From an uncultured delta proteobacterium (GTDB lineage Bacteria; Desulfobacterota; Desulfovibrionia; Desulfovibrionales; Desulfovibrionaceae), in NCBI GenBank assembly GCA_903835685.1, contig CAILNX010000037.1:1-64000 (forward strand): DNA of 64,000 nucleotides. The letters are read 5' to 3'. The translations under genes and the position numbers were made by a program. Positions within the stretch are counted from its first letter, which is position 1; each line of letters begins with the position of its first letter. Shown here in pieces: positions 27,691 to 36,942 of the stretch. The notes beneath the pieces are model-generated. The model was not told where the DNA came from, did no database searches, and was given only the letters and a program-made list of their open reading frames with translations.

Positions 27691-28959
27691 ATGTCGAAGC
27701 TTGTTCCCCCGCATGGTGGCAAAGGTCTGGTTTGTTGCTTGCTTGAAGGCGGAGCGCTGGATGCCGAGAAAAAGAAGGCCGCCGGTCTGAAACAGATCGA
27801 AATTTCCTCCCAGGAAAAGGGCGACTTGATCATGATGGGCATCGGCGGCTTCAGCCCGCTGAATGGCTTCATGGGCAAGGCCGACTGGAAGAGCGTGTGC
27901 GAGAAGCTGACCCTGGCTGACGGCACCTTCTGGCCCATCCCGGTGATGCTGGCCACTGACGAAGCCTCTGTGAAGGCCGGCGAAGAGATCGCCCTGGTGC
28001 GCAACGGAACGCTCATGGCCACCATGAAGGTCACGGAAGTCTTCGAACTGTCCGAGGCCGAGAAGAAGTCCGAGTGCGAGAAGGTCTACAAGGGCGAAGG
28101 CCCGGACTCCGCCGAGGACAAGTTCTGGGCTGTGGCCATGGAAGACCATCCCGGCGTGAAGATGGTCATGGCTCGCCAGAAGCATTGCCTGGCCGGCCCG
28201 GTCAAGGTCCTCTCCGAGGGCGGTTTCCCCGAGAAGTTCCCCGGCGTGTACAAGCGCCCGGCCGAACTGCGCAAGGAAATGGACGAGAAGGGCTGGAAGA
28301 ACGTAGCCGCCCTGCAGCTGCGCAATCCCATGCACCGCTCCCACGAATACCTGTGCAAGATCGCCGTCGAAGTCATGGACGGCGTGGTCATCCACTCCCT
28401 GGTGGGGGCCTTAAAGCCCGGCGACATCCCGGCCGAAGTCCGCGTGGACGCCATCAACACCCTGGTGAAGCACTACTTCGTGGACAAGAACGTCATCCAG
28501 GCCGGCTACCCCCTGGACATGCGTTACGCCGGTCCCCGCGAGGCCCTGCTGCACGCCACCTTCCGTCAGAACTACGGCATGAACTACCTGATCGTCGGCC
28601 GTGACCACGCGGGCGTGGGCGACTTCTACGGCATGTTCGAGGCCCAGGTCATCTTCGACAACCTGCCCCAGAACGCTGTTGCGGGCAAGAACCTGCTGAC
28701 CCAGCCCTTGAAGATCGACTGGACCTTCTACTGCCACAAGTGCGACGGCATGGCCTCCCTGCGCACCTGCCCGCACACCAAGGACGACCGCGTCATCCTG
28801 TCCGGCACCAAGCTGCGCAAGATGCTCTCCGACGGCAGCCCGGTCCCGGATCACTTTGGCCGTGAAGAGGTCCTGGTCATCCTGCGCAAGTACTACGCCA
28901 CCCTGACCGAGAAGGTCGAAGTCAAGATGCAGCAGGCCGCTTCCGGCTCTGTGATGTAA
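27691..28959 (+). CDS. sat: Sulfate adenylyltransferase (ATP sulfurylase), dissimilatory type
   Basis: First step of sulfate reduction: ATP plus sulfate gives adenosine phosphosulfate and pyrophosphate in the cytosol. The 422-residue protein has the nucleotide-binding [13 protein letters not shown] (about 210-222) and [12 protein letters not shown] (about 305-316), and the Cys-containing C-terminal part [17 protein letters not shown]. It has no APS-kinase domain. This homodimeric form is typical of sulfate reducers. Codon use is more restricted than in neighbouring genes (preferred GAG, AAG, CTG), as expected for very high expression. ATG with AAGGAG; own promoter and terminator. Confidence 0.97.
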   Translation: MSKLVPPHGGKGLVCCLLEGGALDAEKKKAAGLKQIEISSQEKGDLIMMGIGGFSPLNGFMGKADWKSVCEKLTLADGTFWPIPVMLATDEASVKAGEEIALVRNGTLMATMKVTEVFELSEAEKKSECEKVYKGEGPDSAEDKFWAVAMEDHPGVKMVMARQKHCLAGPVKVLSEGGFPEKFPGVYKRPAELRKEMDEKGWKNVAALQLRNPMHRSHEYLCKIAVEVMDGVVIHSLVGALKPGDIPAEVRVDAINTLVKHYFVDKNVIQAGYPLDMRYAGPREALLHATFRQNYGMNYLIVGRDHAGVGDFYGMFEAQVIFDNLPQNAVAGKNLLTQPLKIDWTFYCHKCDGMASLRTCPHTKDDRVILSGTKLRKMLSDGSPVPDHFGREEVLVILRKYYATLTEKVEVKMQQAASGSVM

Positions 28960-28987
28960 GTGACTTAAGGCCCTGATTTGAGTTCCC

Positions 28988-29017
28988 GAGAGGCGGCTTC
29001 AAGCCGCCTCTTTTTTT
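28988..29017 (+). terminator. Terminator of sat
   Basis: Perfect stem GAGGCGGCTT/AAGCCGCCTC with a very small loop, followed by seven T. Confidence 0.93.
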
Positions 29018-29100
29018 GTCTTCTTTGGCCTTGACCAAAGCCCCGGGCGCATCCACAATCGCCCGGCGAACATCCTCTCCCGCCACCAAAGGACTGCGCC

Positions 29101-31812
29101 ATGACCGTGAAGGAACGCCTGGGCCTGACCAAGGAGCCGCTTTTTCTCGTGGACGGCTCCTCCTTTCTCTACCGGGGCTTCTACGCCTACCCGGATTTGA
29201 AGCGCTCGGACGGGTTCCCGACCAACGCCATCTACATCGTGCTGCGCATCCTCACCCGCCTGCTGCGGGAGGAAAGGCCCAAGTACCTGGGCTTTTTCCT
29301 GGACGGCCGGGGACCGAATTTCCGTCACGCGCTCTATCCTGAATACAAGGCCAACCGGCCGCGCATGCCCGAGGACCTGGCCGTTCAAATCGACCCCTTA
29401 AAGACTGGCGTGGGCCTTCTGGGTCTGTGCCTGGAGGTGCCCGAGGGCGTGGAGGCTGACGACCGCATCGCCTCCCTGGCTGCGGCCTTCAAGGCCGAGC
29501 GCCCGGTGGTCATCGTGGGTTCGGACAAGGATTTGAAGCAGTGCCTGGACAGAGGCGTGTACCTGTGGGACCCGGGCTCCAAGAAGGACGCCATCTCCAC
29601 CCTGGACGACTTCGGCCAGGAGACCGGCCTGGCCCCCGGGCAATGGCCGGACTTCCAGGCCCTGGCCGGGGACAGCGCGGACAACATCCCGGGCGTGCCC
29701 GGCATCGGGCCCAAGACCGCCCTGGCCCTGCTCAAGGATTTCCCCACCCTGGAGGCCCTGCGCCAGGGCATCGACCGGGTGCCTGAATCCTCTCGCAAGA
29801 AGATCGCGCCCATGCTGGACCAGCTCTTTCTGTACCGGGAGCTCACCCGTTTGCGCCTGGACGGGGCGGGCGGGGTGGATCTCTCGGCCTTTGCCTGCCG
29901 GGACGATGACCGGGCCGCGCTCCTGGCCTACCTGAACGAATACGAATTCCGCAGCCTGGCCAAGGAATGGGCGGCCAACGGGTCCATGGCCGCCTCTGGC
30001 CCCGCCCTCTCTCCGGCCTTGGCCACATCCCCTGGCCCGGCCCGGGGCGCCAAGTCCGGGGCCAAGGCCAAGGCCCCGGTCCAGGCCCAGCTCTCGCTCT
30101 TTGACGCCGCGCCCCTGGCTCCGTCGGCCGGACCGGCCCCGGCCCTGCGCCGGGCGGCCACAGCGGCCGATCTTCCGGACCCGGCCGGGCAGACCGTGGG
30201 GCTGGTCCCGGTGGAACGGGGCTTTCACCTGGGGCTGGGCGATGTGGAATGGGGAATCTTTCTGGCGGACAACGAGGAGCCCGTGGCCGGGCTGGCCCAT
30301 CTGGCCTCCGCTCTTGCCCCGCGCCTGGCCTCGGCCCGATGCCTCGCCGTGCCCGGATGGAAGCAACTCCTGGTCGACCAGCCTGCCTGGGCGGATATCC
30401 CCGTGGCCCACTGGTTCGACTGCTCCCTGGCGGCCTATCTCCTGGCCCCGGAGGACCGCAACTATTCCCTGGACCGCCTGATCCTGGGCTTGGGCCTGGA
30501 CCCCGAGGCTCCGGCCGTGCATCCCGATGCCCCGGGCCTGGCGGTCCTGGCCCTGTCCGGGCTCCAGGAGCGCCGCCTGGCCGCTGCCGGGCTGGACCGC
30601 CTGGTCCAGGACCTGGAGCTGCCCCTGGTTCCGGTGTTGGTGGACATGGAGCGGGTAGGGGTGTGCATCGACGCCACGGCCTTTGCCGTCTACCTGGAAG
30701 AGGTCGGCGCTCAACTGGCCGCCCTGACCCGGGACATCCTGGCCCTGGCCGGAGAGGAGTTCAACATCCGCTCCAGCCAGCAACTGGGCCGCATCCTCTT
30801 TGACAAGCTGGGCCTGAAACCCTCGGGCAAGACCGAGGGTGGGGCCTTGTCCACCTCGGTGGAAGCCCTGGAAAAGCTGGCGGGCAAGCACCCGGTCATC
30901 GACAAGATTCTGGAATACCGCACCCTGGAAAAACTGCGCTCCACCTATCTGGAGCCCCTGCCCAAACTGGCCGACGCCGACGGCCGGGTGCACACCTCCT
31001 TCAACCAGTTGGCCACGGCCACGGGACGGCTGTCCAGTTCCGGCCCAAATCTCCAGAACATCCCCATCCGGGGTCCCCAGGGCAACCGCATGCGGGCCTG
31101 TTTCATCGCCGCGCCCGGTCATCTCCTGGCCGGGGCCGACTATTCCCAGATCGAGCTGCGGGTCCTGGCCCATTTTTCCCAGGACCCGGCCCTGGTGGAG
31201 GCCTTTGAGACCGGGGTGGACATCCACACCCGCACCGCCTCCCTGCTCCTGGACAAGGCCCCGGCGGACGTCGCCCCGGACGAGCGTCGCAATGCCAAGA
31301 CCGTGAATTTCGGCCTGATCTACGGCATGGGACCCCAGAAGCTGGCCCGGGAATTGGGGGTGACTTTGAACGAGGCCAAGGCCTTCATCGAGCGCTATTT
31401 CGCCAAGCTGTCAAAGCTCAAGGCCTTTTACGAGACCACGGTGAACGAGGCCATGGACCGGGGCTACGTGACCACCCTGGCCGGGCGTCGCCGTCTGTTG
31501 CCCGAACTGACCTCGCGCAACCAGAACCTGGCGGCCCAGGCCAAGCGCCAGGCCATCAACACCGTGATCCAGGGCAGCGCGGCGGACATCATCAAGATGG
31601 CCATGCTGGCCGTGCATGCCGATCCGAACCTGCGGGACTTAGGTGCCCGCCTGGTCCTCCAGGTTCATGACGAACTGTTGCTGGAAGCCCCGGAAGCCAC
31701 GGCTCAGGCTGCGGGCGAGGGCCTGAAGGCCCTCATGCAGAACGTCACCACCCTGGCCGTGCCCTTGAAAGTCGATCTGGCCGTGGGCCGGAACTGGGCG
31801 TTGGCTCATTAG
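29101..31812 (+). CDS. polA: DNA polymerase I, proofreading domain probably inactive
   Basis: The 903-residue repair and replication polymerase has a 5'-3' exonuclease/flap domain (about 1-290: LVDGSSFLYRGFYA, GSDKDLKQ, GDSADNIPGVPGIGPKTA), a low-complexity linker (about 300-345), a remnant 3'-5' exonuclease region (about 350-500) and the polymerase domain with motif A (DYSQIELRVLAH), motif B (RRNAKTVNFGLIYG) and motif C (QVHDELL). The usual exonuclease motif DxE is absent at its expected place (near VGLVPVERG) and the exo II Asn/Asp motif is not seen, so proofreading is probably lost, as in Taq polymerase. Confidence 0.95.
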   Translation: MTVKERLGLTKEPLFLVDGSSFLYRGFYAYPDLKRSDGFPTNAIYIVLRILTRLLREERPKYLGFFLDGRGPNFRHALYPEYKANRPRMPEDLAVQIDPLKTGVGLLGLCLEVPEGVEADDRIASLAAAFKAERPVVIVGSDKDLKQCLDRGVYLWDPGSKKDAISTLDDFGQETGLAPGQWPDFQALAGDSADNIPGVPGIGPKTALALLKDFPTLEALRQGIDRVPESSRKKIAPMLDQLFLYRELTRLRLDGAGGVDLSAFACRDDDRAALLAYLNEYEFRSLAKEWAANGSMAASGPALSPALATSPGPARGAKSGAKAKAPVQAQLSLFDAAPLAPSAGPAPALRRAATAADLPDPAGQTVGLVPVERGFHLGLGDVEWGIFLADNEEPVAGLAHLASALAPRLASARCLAVPGWKQLLVDQPAWADIPVAHWFDCSLAAYLLAPEDRNYSLDRLILGLGLDPEAPAVHPDAPGLAVLALSGLQERRLAAAGLDRLVQDLELPLVPVLVDMERVGVCIDATAFAVYLEEVGAQLAALTRDILALAGEEFNIRSSQQLGRILFDKLGLKPSGKTEGGALSTSVEALEKLAGKHPVIDKILEYRTLEKLRSTYLEPLPKLADADGRVHTSFNQLATATGRLSSSGPNLQNIPIRGPQGNRMRACFIAAPGHLLAGADYSQIELRVLAHFSQDPALVEAFETGVDIHTRTASLLLDKAPADVAPDERRNAKTVNFGLIYGMGPQKLARELGVTLNEAKAFIERYFAKLSKLKAFYETTVNEAMDRGYVTTLAGRRRLLPELTSRNQNLAAQAKRQAINTVIQGSAADIIKMAMLAVHADPNLRDLGARLVLQVHDELLLEAPEATAQAAGEGLKALMQNVTTLAVPLKVDLAVGRNWALAH

Positions 31813-31849
31813 GAATGAGGGGGGAGGAGCCTGGAAAAGGGCTGAACCC

Positions 31850-32149
31850 CTATTCCTTGTTGAGGCGCAAATACACGGTGGAAGTGTCGGTGTAGTCCTC
31901 GCCTTCCTCCCGGACCACCTTCTGGTAGAACTCGCAGTCCAGGCAGTTTCCGATCTTTTCGGCAAAGGCCCCCTGGGGCTTGCCGTTGCAGAAGGTCCCG
32001 GCCACGACCCAGCAGGCCCGCCCGGCCATGCGGCCCGAGTTGATGCCCTCGGCCTTGACCGTCGTTGGAACCGGGCAGGTTTTTTTCCCAGGGCCTTGGT
32101 CCTTCTCCATCCCGCATTTCTTGAACTCCCAGCAATTGAGCTTGACCAT
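31850..32149 (-). CDS. Two-CW domain cysteine-rich protein
   Basis: The 99-residue protein contains two Cys-Trp motifs: NCWEFKKCG at the N-terminus and RACWVVAGTFC near residue 45, plus NCLDCEFY near 68. Such two-CW proteins are frequent in sulfate reducers and other anaerobes; the cysteines probably bind a metal or a cluster. Its biochemical role is unknown. The gene stands alone, with clear coding bias. Confidence 0.8.
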   Translation of the reverse strand: MVKLNCWEFKKCGMEKDQGPGKKTCPVPTTVKAEGINSGRMAGRACWVVAGTFCNGKPQGAFAEKIGNCLDCEFYQKVVREEGEDYTDTSTVYLRLNKE

Positions 32150-32338
32150 GGCCTGCCTCCAAAATGGCGCAAGTCGGTGTTCGGATATTCCTATTACTAA
32201 TCACTTGTGCGTGTTCCTGCAATGGAAGAAGAGAGAGCGCGCGAAACCTCAAGTCGGCGGATTTTCTTTGGGCGGGCGCTTGGGTGAGATGGGGGGCCGG
32301 TTTTGGGCCGGGGGCAGGCGGGGGACTTGAGGCTGGGA

Positions 32339-33220
32339 TCAGGTCTTTAAATGCGCCACCAGTTCCCGGGCATGCACCGGCAGCTCCTCGAAACTGCGCA
32401 CGCAGATGGTCAGCTTGCGGGAGGCCCAGGCGTCCGTGAGGCGGATCAGGCGCAGGTCCATGGTTTTTTTGGCCCGCAGGGCCGCGGTCTCCGGGATGAT
32501 CCCGATGCCCACGTCCCGGGCCACCATGCGGCACAAGGCGTCGAAATTGCGCATGCGCACCCGGTAGGTCAAGTGCTTGCCCGTGCGGGCCGCGTGTCCG
32601 GCCAGGAATTTCTGCAGGGAGCTGTCCTCGGCCAGGCCGATGAACCCGTAGTCCAGAGTCTCGGCAAAGGAGATGCTCCGGCGCTTGGCCAGGGCGTGGC
32701 TGGGCGAGGTGATGAGCACCTTGCGGTCGATGTGAAAAGGGTAGGTCTCCAGCCCGCTGGTGTCCCCCACGTCGCCCAGGATGCCCACGTCGGCCCGGCC
32801 GTCGATGATCTCCTGCACGATCTCGCTGCTCATGAGCTCGCGCAGGTCGATGTCCACATGGGGATGCAGGTTCAAGAACCCGCTCAAGGCCTCGGGCAGG
32901 TACTCGGTCAGGGTGGTGGTGTTGCACACCAGGCGCACGTGCCCTTTCAGCCCCTGGGCGTACTGGCCCAGGTCCCCGCGCATGCGCTCCACCTGCTGCA
33001 ATATGGTCCGGGCATGGTGCAGCAAGGCCCGTCCGGCCGGCGAAGGCTGCACCCCGCGCCGACCCCGGATCAAGAGGGGCACGCCCAACTCCTCCTCCAT
33101 GCCCCGCACCCGCGCGCTGGCCGAAGCCAGGGCGATGTAGCTGCGCTCGGCCCCGGCCGTGATGCTCCCGGTCTCCACCACGTTCTGGAATAGCTGCAAA
33201 TCGGTCAGATCAAAGCGCAT
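32339..33220 (-). CDS. LysR-family transcriptional regulator
   Basis: The 293-residue regulator has an N-terminal winged helix (about 1-60: LTDLQLFQNVVETGSITAGAERSYIALASASARVRGMEEELG) and a substrate-binding domain (about 90-290). LysR proteins usually control a divergent neighbour and themselves; the divergent gene here is the small secreted coiled-coil protein at 33538. A 13-bp perfect palindrome lies between them. The ligand cannot be deduced. Confidence 0.92.
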   Translation of the reverse strand: MRFDLTDLQLFQNVVETGSITAGAERSYIALASASARVRGMEEELGVPLLIRGRRGVQPSPAGRALLHHARTILQQVERMRGDLGQYAQGLKGHVRLVCNTTTLTEYLPEALSGFLNLHPHVDIDLRELMSSEIVQEIIDGRADVGILGDVGDTSGLETYPFHIDRKVLITSPSHALAKRRSISFAETLDYGFIGLAEDSSLQKFLAGHAARTGKHLTYRVRMRNFDALCRMVARDVGIGIIPETAALRAKKTMDLRLIRLTDAWASRKLTICVRSFEELPVHARELVAHLKT

Positions 33221-33537
33221 GCGCGGCCTCGCTAGGGGTGGTGTGCCTTCGTCTGGGCCGAAGGCTTACTCCATATCTTCCACATTTACAAGCCAGGGCA
33301 AGGGGGCCAGGGTGCAGTCATCGCAGGGGCAAACGCCACTGCAATGCAGGGCTTAAGAGAAGAGAATGATGACCACATCAACTGTTGATATGAATGCTGT
33401 GCAATGTATCCACGTTGGCGGAAAAGGTTGCAGTCCGATCATGGCGGGCGGAAAATCCCGAAAAATGAACAGTTGATGACAATGAACCGGGCCTGTCCCC
33501 TAAAATTTCAACAGGTATGAACGAAAGGAGTACGACG
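33221..33537. other. Regulatory region between the LysR gene and the small secreted protein gene
   Basis: About 315 non-coding bases. The notable element is the palindrome at 33377-33389 and a related half-site near 33470. A possible small hairpin GCCTTCG/CGAAGGC lies near 33245-33270. No small gene is supported. Confidence 0.4.
33377..33389. promoter_or_regulatory. 13-bp palindrome, candidate operator
   Basis: ATCAAC-T-GTTGAT is a perfect dyad in the divergent LysR intergenic region. A partial copy with AGTTGAT occurs about 95 bases further on, near 33472. The arrangement fits a regulator-bound control region, but the binding protein is unknown. Confidence 0.4.
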
Positions 33538-33756
33538 ATGAAGACGATTCTGTGGGCCGTTGTGGCCGCTGTCATTCTGGTGCAGTTCACCGTGGCCAAC
33601 ACCGTGGCCAACACCCCGGCCAGCGCCGTGTGCGTGGACCCCCAGACCAATGTCCGGGAACTGGAGATGAAGGTGACCCAGTTGGAGCAGGAGCTGGGCA
33701 TGGTCAAGCAGGAGTTGAACATCTCCGGGTCCAAGAACGACATCCGGTTCGACTAG
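33538..33756 (+). CDS. Small secreted or membrane-anchored coiled-coil protein
   Basis: The 72-residue protein has an N-terminal hydrophobic signal or anchor (MKTILWAVVAAVILVQFTVA) followed by a short coiled coil (about 42-66, NVRELEMKVTQLEQELGMVK). ATG 33538 is preceded by AAGGAG at 7 bases; the ATG at 33517 has no site. Function unknown. It may be a small envelope adaptor. Followed by a terminator. Confidence 0.65.
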   Translation: MKTILWAVVAAVILVQFTVANTVANTPASAVCVDPQTNVRELEMKVTQLEQELGMVKQELNISGSKNDIRFD

Positions 33757-33768
33757 ACCGGCGAGCGT

Positions 33769-33799
33769 GGAGGACTCCAGGGGAGTCTCCGGGGTTTTT
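33769..33799 (+). terminator. Terminator after the small coiled-coil gene
   Basis: GGAGGACTCC/GGAGTCTCC stem with a 3-base loop, then GGGG and TTTTT. Confidence 0.7.
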
Positions 33800-33975
33800 A
33801 AGAAATTTCTTCAGACGCCACCGGGGATTCCCGGGAAAATGGCCCTGGCCCCCGACCGTTCCGGCGCGTTGGCGAACGAACCGGAACCCCACGGGGACAG
33901 GCCCGGCCGGTCTGAGAGAAAAACCTGCGAAAAATGCAGGGCGTGATTCTGGCAAGCTGTTCGGCAGGACGGCGG

Positions 33976-34007
33976 AAGGCGGCGTGCGAAAGTGCGCCGC
34001 CTTTTTT
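33976..34007 (+). terminator. Strong hairpin with T run, possibly bidirectional
   Basis: AAGGCGGCG/CGCCGCCTT stem, GAAA-containing loop, then TTTTTT on the plus strand. It lies immediately beyond the end of the minus-strand TPR gene at 34011 and may serve both directions. Confidence 0.7.
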
Positions 34008-34010
34008 CGT

Positions 34011-34547
34011 TCAGGCCTGGGTCTGGCCCTGGGCGATGGCCTTTTCCACGGCCTCGGCCATGTCCCCGGCCGGAGGCGGGGTTTCGGACTCCAGCAGGGC
34101 GATCTGGAGGTTGACCTCCCGCTGCACGGTCACGTTGGTGGGGTCGAAATAGATTTTCCAGACCACGGCCGCCTTCTGGGGGCGGTCCAGGCGGCACAGG
34201 ACCAGGCCCAGGTGCAGGAGGCAGAAGGGGTCCTTCTGGTGCTCGCGCAGGACCCGCTCGAACTCCACCTTGGCCTGGGGCAGGCGGCCCATACGGTAGA
34301 AGCACAGGCCCAGGCGGCGGCGCACCTCCATGTTGTCCATGTCCGCCAGCACGTATTCCCGGTAATGGCCCAGGGCGGCCTCCAGGTCACCGGCGGCAAA
34401 GGCCTGGTTGGCCTTGGCCAGAAGGGGGGCCAAGTCCTGGGCCGGGGCCTCGGGCGGCTTGGGGTCCCAAGGTTTGTCGCGCTTGAGGAAGGACCCGAAG
34501 AGCAGGGAACGGCGTGAAAATCCGGCGGGTTGGTCTGACTTGGACAT
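34011..34547 (-). CDS. TPR-repeat protein
   Basis: The 178-residue protein has a basic N-terminus (SRRSLLFGSFLKRDKP, a weak twin-arginine look without a proper hydrophobic stretch) and about three tetratricopeptide repeats (about 40-150; AGDLEAALGHYREYVLADMD, MGRLPQAKVEFERVLREHQ). Probably a cytosolic scaffold. It follows the small lipoprotein gene by 15 bases, so they share a transcript. Confidence 0.7.
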   Translation of the reverse strand: MSKSDQPAGFSRRSLLFGSFLKRDKPWDPKPPEAPAQDLAPLLAKANQAFAAGDLEAALGHYREYVLADMDNMEVRRRLGLCFYRMGRLPQAKVEFERVLREHQKDPFCLLHLGLVLCRLDRPQKAAVVWKIYFDPTNVTVQREVNLQIALLESETPPPAGDMAEAVEKAIAQGQTQA

Positions 34548-34562
34548 GCGCTCTTCCCTTGA

Positions 34563-34727
34563 TTAGGGCTCGATCCCTTCCTGTCCGTCCCGATAGCCCT
34601 TGTCGTACTGCTTGGTGGCGTTGTTGAAATCGCGTTCCGCCTTGCCCACCAGCTTTCCGGCCGCATAGCAGCCGCTGGTCAGGGCCAGGGCCAGGGCGCA
34701 CAGCCCGACCAAAATCCGATTGAACAT
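34563..34727 (-). CDS. Small lipoprotein
   Basis: The 54-residue precursor has a clear lipoprotein signal: MFNRILVGLCALALALTSGC, cleavage before Cys20. The mature part is only 35 residues, polar and helical (KAERDFNNATKQYDKGYRDG). GGAGG at 5 bases supports ATG 34727. Function unknown. Confidence 0.7.
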   Translation of the reverse strand: MFNRILVGLCALALALTSGCYAAGKLVGKAERDFNNATKQYDKGYRDGQEGIEP

Positions 34728-34838
34728 GCGAACCTCCAGGTGGGGGGTGAGACTTTCGCGCTGAACCGCTGTGTGGCTCAAATGTCGGAAAAAGGCAAGG
34801 GAGCGGGGCCGGTGCGGCCTCTCCGGGCGGCTGTGGCC

Positions 34839-35552
34839 CTACTTGCCCTGGCCCTCGGACTGCTTTTTGAGCTTCAGGTAATGGCTTAAGACCCGCTTGG
34901 CGTAGTCGTAGGCCCGCCAGGCGTGCCGATCCGGGTCCCCGGTGTGGTAGGCCCCGATGGCCTTCCAGGTCAGCCCGTGCCGGTCCAGGCAGTCGCGCAT
35001 GATGAAGGCCCCCAGCCGCACGTTGATCTCCGGCTCCAGCACGTCGGCCGGGTTGAGCCGGTATTTGCGCACCCAGAAGGAATTGATCTGCATCATGCCC
35101 AGGTCATAGGAACGAGGCCGAGACAGGTGCAGGGCGAAGAGGGCCTCCTGCTTGGTGCGGGGCAGAAAACCCCGGCCGTCCATGTTCACGGCCCAGGGGT
35201 TGTGGGAGCTTTCCTGCTTGGCGATGGCCCAGAGCAGGGGCGCGGGCACGTCGAACTCCCGGCTGACCTGGTTGAGCAGGGGGGCCAGGCGCGAGGGATC
35301 GTAGGGCCGCAGCTCCTTGGCCTGGTCCGGCAGGTCCACGGGCGCGTGCAGGACATGGTCCGGGAGCGTGGCCGAGGGTTCGGTCGGGGCCGGGGCCTTG
35401 GGGGGGGCTGGCGTGAGCCCGGCCCGGTTGGCCAGGGTTCGGTTCGGGGCCTGTTTGGCCGGTTTGGGGGCGTGCTGGCGCACCAGGTTCATGGAGGCCA
35501 GAAGGATCAGGGTGAAAATGACCGGGTAGAGGATGGAGAGAAAGCGCATCAT
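34839..35552 (-). CDS. Lytic transglycosylase (SLT domain)
   Basis: This 237-residue membrane-anchored murein hydrolase has an N-terminal anchor (about 4-22), a Pro/Ala linker (about 28-80) and an SLT domain with catalytic Glu114 (AIAKQESSHNPWAVN), DLGMMQIN near 150 and a C-terminal AIGAYHTGD. It cleaves peptidoglycan to 1,6-anhydro products in the periplasm. Co-directional with the two small genes after it. Confidence 0.9.
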   Translation of the reverse strand: MMRFLSILYPVIFTLILLASMNLVRQHAPKPAKQAPNRTLANRAGLTPAPPKAPAPTEPSATLPDHVLHAPVDLPDQAKELRPYDPSRLAPLLNQVSREFDVPAPLLWAIAKQESSHNPWAVNMDGRGFLPRTKQEALFALHLSRPRSYDLGMMQINSFWVRKYRLNPADVLEPEINVRLGAFIMRDCLDRHGLTWKAIGAYHTGDPDRHAWRAYDYAKRVLSHYLKLKKQSEGQGK

Positions 35553-35600
35553 GGCCGTTGCTCCGGCATGTCCTGGGCTTGTGGAATTTCCATCCTGGGG

Positions 35601-35630
35601 AAAAGGCCCGCCGCCAGGGGGCGGCGGGCC
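35601..35630 (-). terminator. Terminator of the cyclophilin gene
   Basis: The minus strand has a GC-rich stem GGCCCGCCGC/GCGGCGGGCC of 10 or more bp followed by TTTT. Confidence 0.85.
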
Positions 35631-35637
35631 GGAAAAA

Positions 35638-36147
35638 CTAGGCCTCGAAACGGGTCGCGCTGATGATGGTCACCGGGTCCACGGGAACGTCGCTGAAAGG
35701 ACCGGAGGTCTTGGTGCGCACCTTCTTGATCTTCTCCACCACGTCCAGGCCTTCGGAAACCTGGCCGAACACCGCGTAGCCATAGCCCTGGGGGGTGGCC
35801 TCGGTGAAGTCCAGGAAGGAGTTGTCCACCACGTTGATAAAGAACTGGGAGGTGGCGCTGTGCGGGTCGCTGGTGCGGGCCATGCTCAAGGTCCCCACGG
35901 TGTTCTTGAGCTCCAGGCTGGCCTCGTTCTTGATCGGCGCGCGGGTGGGCTTTTCCTTCATCATGATGGTGTAGCCGCCGCCCTGGATCATGAATTTGCT
36001 GATGACCCGGTGGAAGATCAGGCCGTCGTAGTGCTTGTCGTCCACGTAGACCAGGAAATTGGCCACAGTTTCTGGGGTCTTGTCTTCAAAAAGCTCGATG
36101 AGGATGTCGCCCATCGAGGTTTCCAGCAGGACCATGGGATTGGACAT
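35638..36147 (-). CDS. Cyclophilin-type peptidyl-prolyl isomerase
   Basis: The 169-residue protein speeds up proline isomerisation in protein folding. Family motifs: FHRVISKFMIQGGG (near 55-68), GTLSMARTSDPHSATSQFFINVVDN (near 92-116) and GYAVFGQVSEGLDVVEKI. It has no signal peptide, so it is the cytosolic form. It has its own terminator. Confidence 0.95.
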   Translation of the reverse strand: MSNPMVLLETSMGDILIELFEDKTPETVANFLVYVDDKHYDGLIFHRVISKFMIQGGGYTIMMKEKPTRAPIKNEASLELKNTVGTLSMARTSDPHSATSQFFINVVDNSFLDFTEATPQGYGYAVFGQVSEGLDVVEKIKKVRTKTSGPFSDVPVDPVTIISATRFEA

Positions 36148-36459
36148 ATCGGGTTCTCCTTGGGTGTCAAAATCAGTGCCGCGCGGCCTTTTCAGGAAAA
36201 AGCCCTGGCTGGCGCTGCTGGTGGCTTCCTAGACCAAATCCCGGTCCAAGTACAGGGTTTTCGCCCTGGCCCGGGCCAGGGCTTTTCCTGGCTGTCGGCG
36301 CGGGGTTCGGGGCTGGCGTAGGCCCCTGCTTTCCCAATCCCGGACCCTTGCCAGGCAGCCCTCCTTGCTCTAGGGTGGCCTCCAGAAATTGATCGTGCCG
36401 ACTTTAAACGCAACCATTTGAAATAATAGTTTCTAATCCTTTTTTAGAGGGAAGGGTTC
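36148..36459. other. Non-coding stretch with a 20-bp palindrome
   Basis: About 310 bases between divergent genes. A perfect 20-bp palindrome of GCCCTGGCCC and its complement lies at 36263-36282, with short T and A runs on both sides. It could be a terminator-like hairpin or a protein site. Nothing else is recognised. Confidence 0.4.
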
Positions 36460-36942
36460 ATGCCATTGAGCGACGAGGAAATCCGCAGCCATTTTGTCGA
36501 GGTGGTGATGAGCCGCGTCAATGCCGAGGCTGACCGGCGCAAGGAGGCCCTGCTGGAGTATTTCGGGTTGACCCTGCCCGGGGTCAGTACCGAGGAAAAG
36601 GACTGCCTGGCCCAGTGCATTCCCACGGTCCTGCCCAGCCTGTACCGGCGCTGGGCTTTTCTGTGTGCGGCCCGGCTCCTTCAGGCCGTGCCCAGGAACC
36701 AGTTGGAGCATCTGTGCGACGGTTCGGCGGCCAACGAGGCCGCCCTGGTCCTGGTTTTTATCATGTTCCTGGAGTCCGAGCGCATGGAGAAACAGATGGA
36801 CGAGGATTTGAAGGCTTACGGCCAGGCCCATTCCGGGGCAGCCGACCTGGGGGTGGTGGCTGCGGACTTCATCCGCTCCAGGATGGCCGGGATCAAGGCC
36901 GCCTTGCAGCCCGAGGGCGGCCCGGACCCGGGGCGTAAATAA
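36460..36942 (+). CDS. Conserved hypothetical helical protein
   Basis: The 160-residue, all-helical, soluble protein has no signal peptide. It has a stretch of moderate hydrophobicity near residues 85-110 (EAALVLVFIMFLESERMEKQ) and two cysteines near 48 and 69. I do not recognise it. AGAGGGAAGGG precedes the ATG. It lies 316 bases upstream of hmcA and is probably independent of it. Confidence 0.6.
   Translation: MPLSDEEIRSHFVEVVMSRVNAEADRRKEALLEYFGLTLPGVSTEEKDCLAQCIPTVLPSLYRRWAFLCAARLLQAVPRNQLEHLCDGSAANEAALVLVFIMFLESERMEKQMDEDLKAYGQAHSGAADLGVVAADFIRSRMAGIKAALQPEGGPDPGRK

Noticed and set aside
29398-31227. A 609-codon minus-strand frame opposite polA
   Set aside because: Gly/Gln/His-rich composition typical of an antisense shadow; polA motifs on the plus strand are complete.
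33985-34010. Hairpin as a small RNA gene end
   Set aside because: It is explained as a terminator next to the TPR gene; no promoter for a small RNA was seen upstream.
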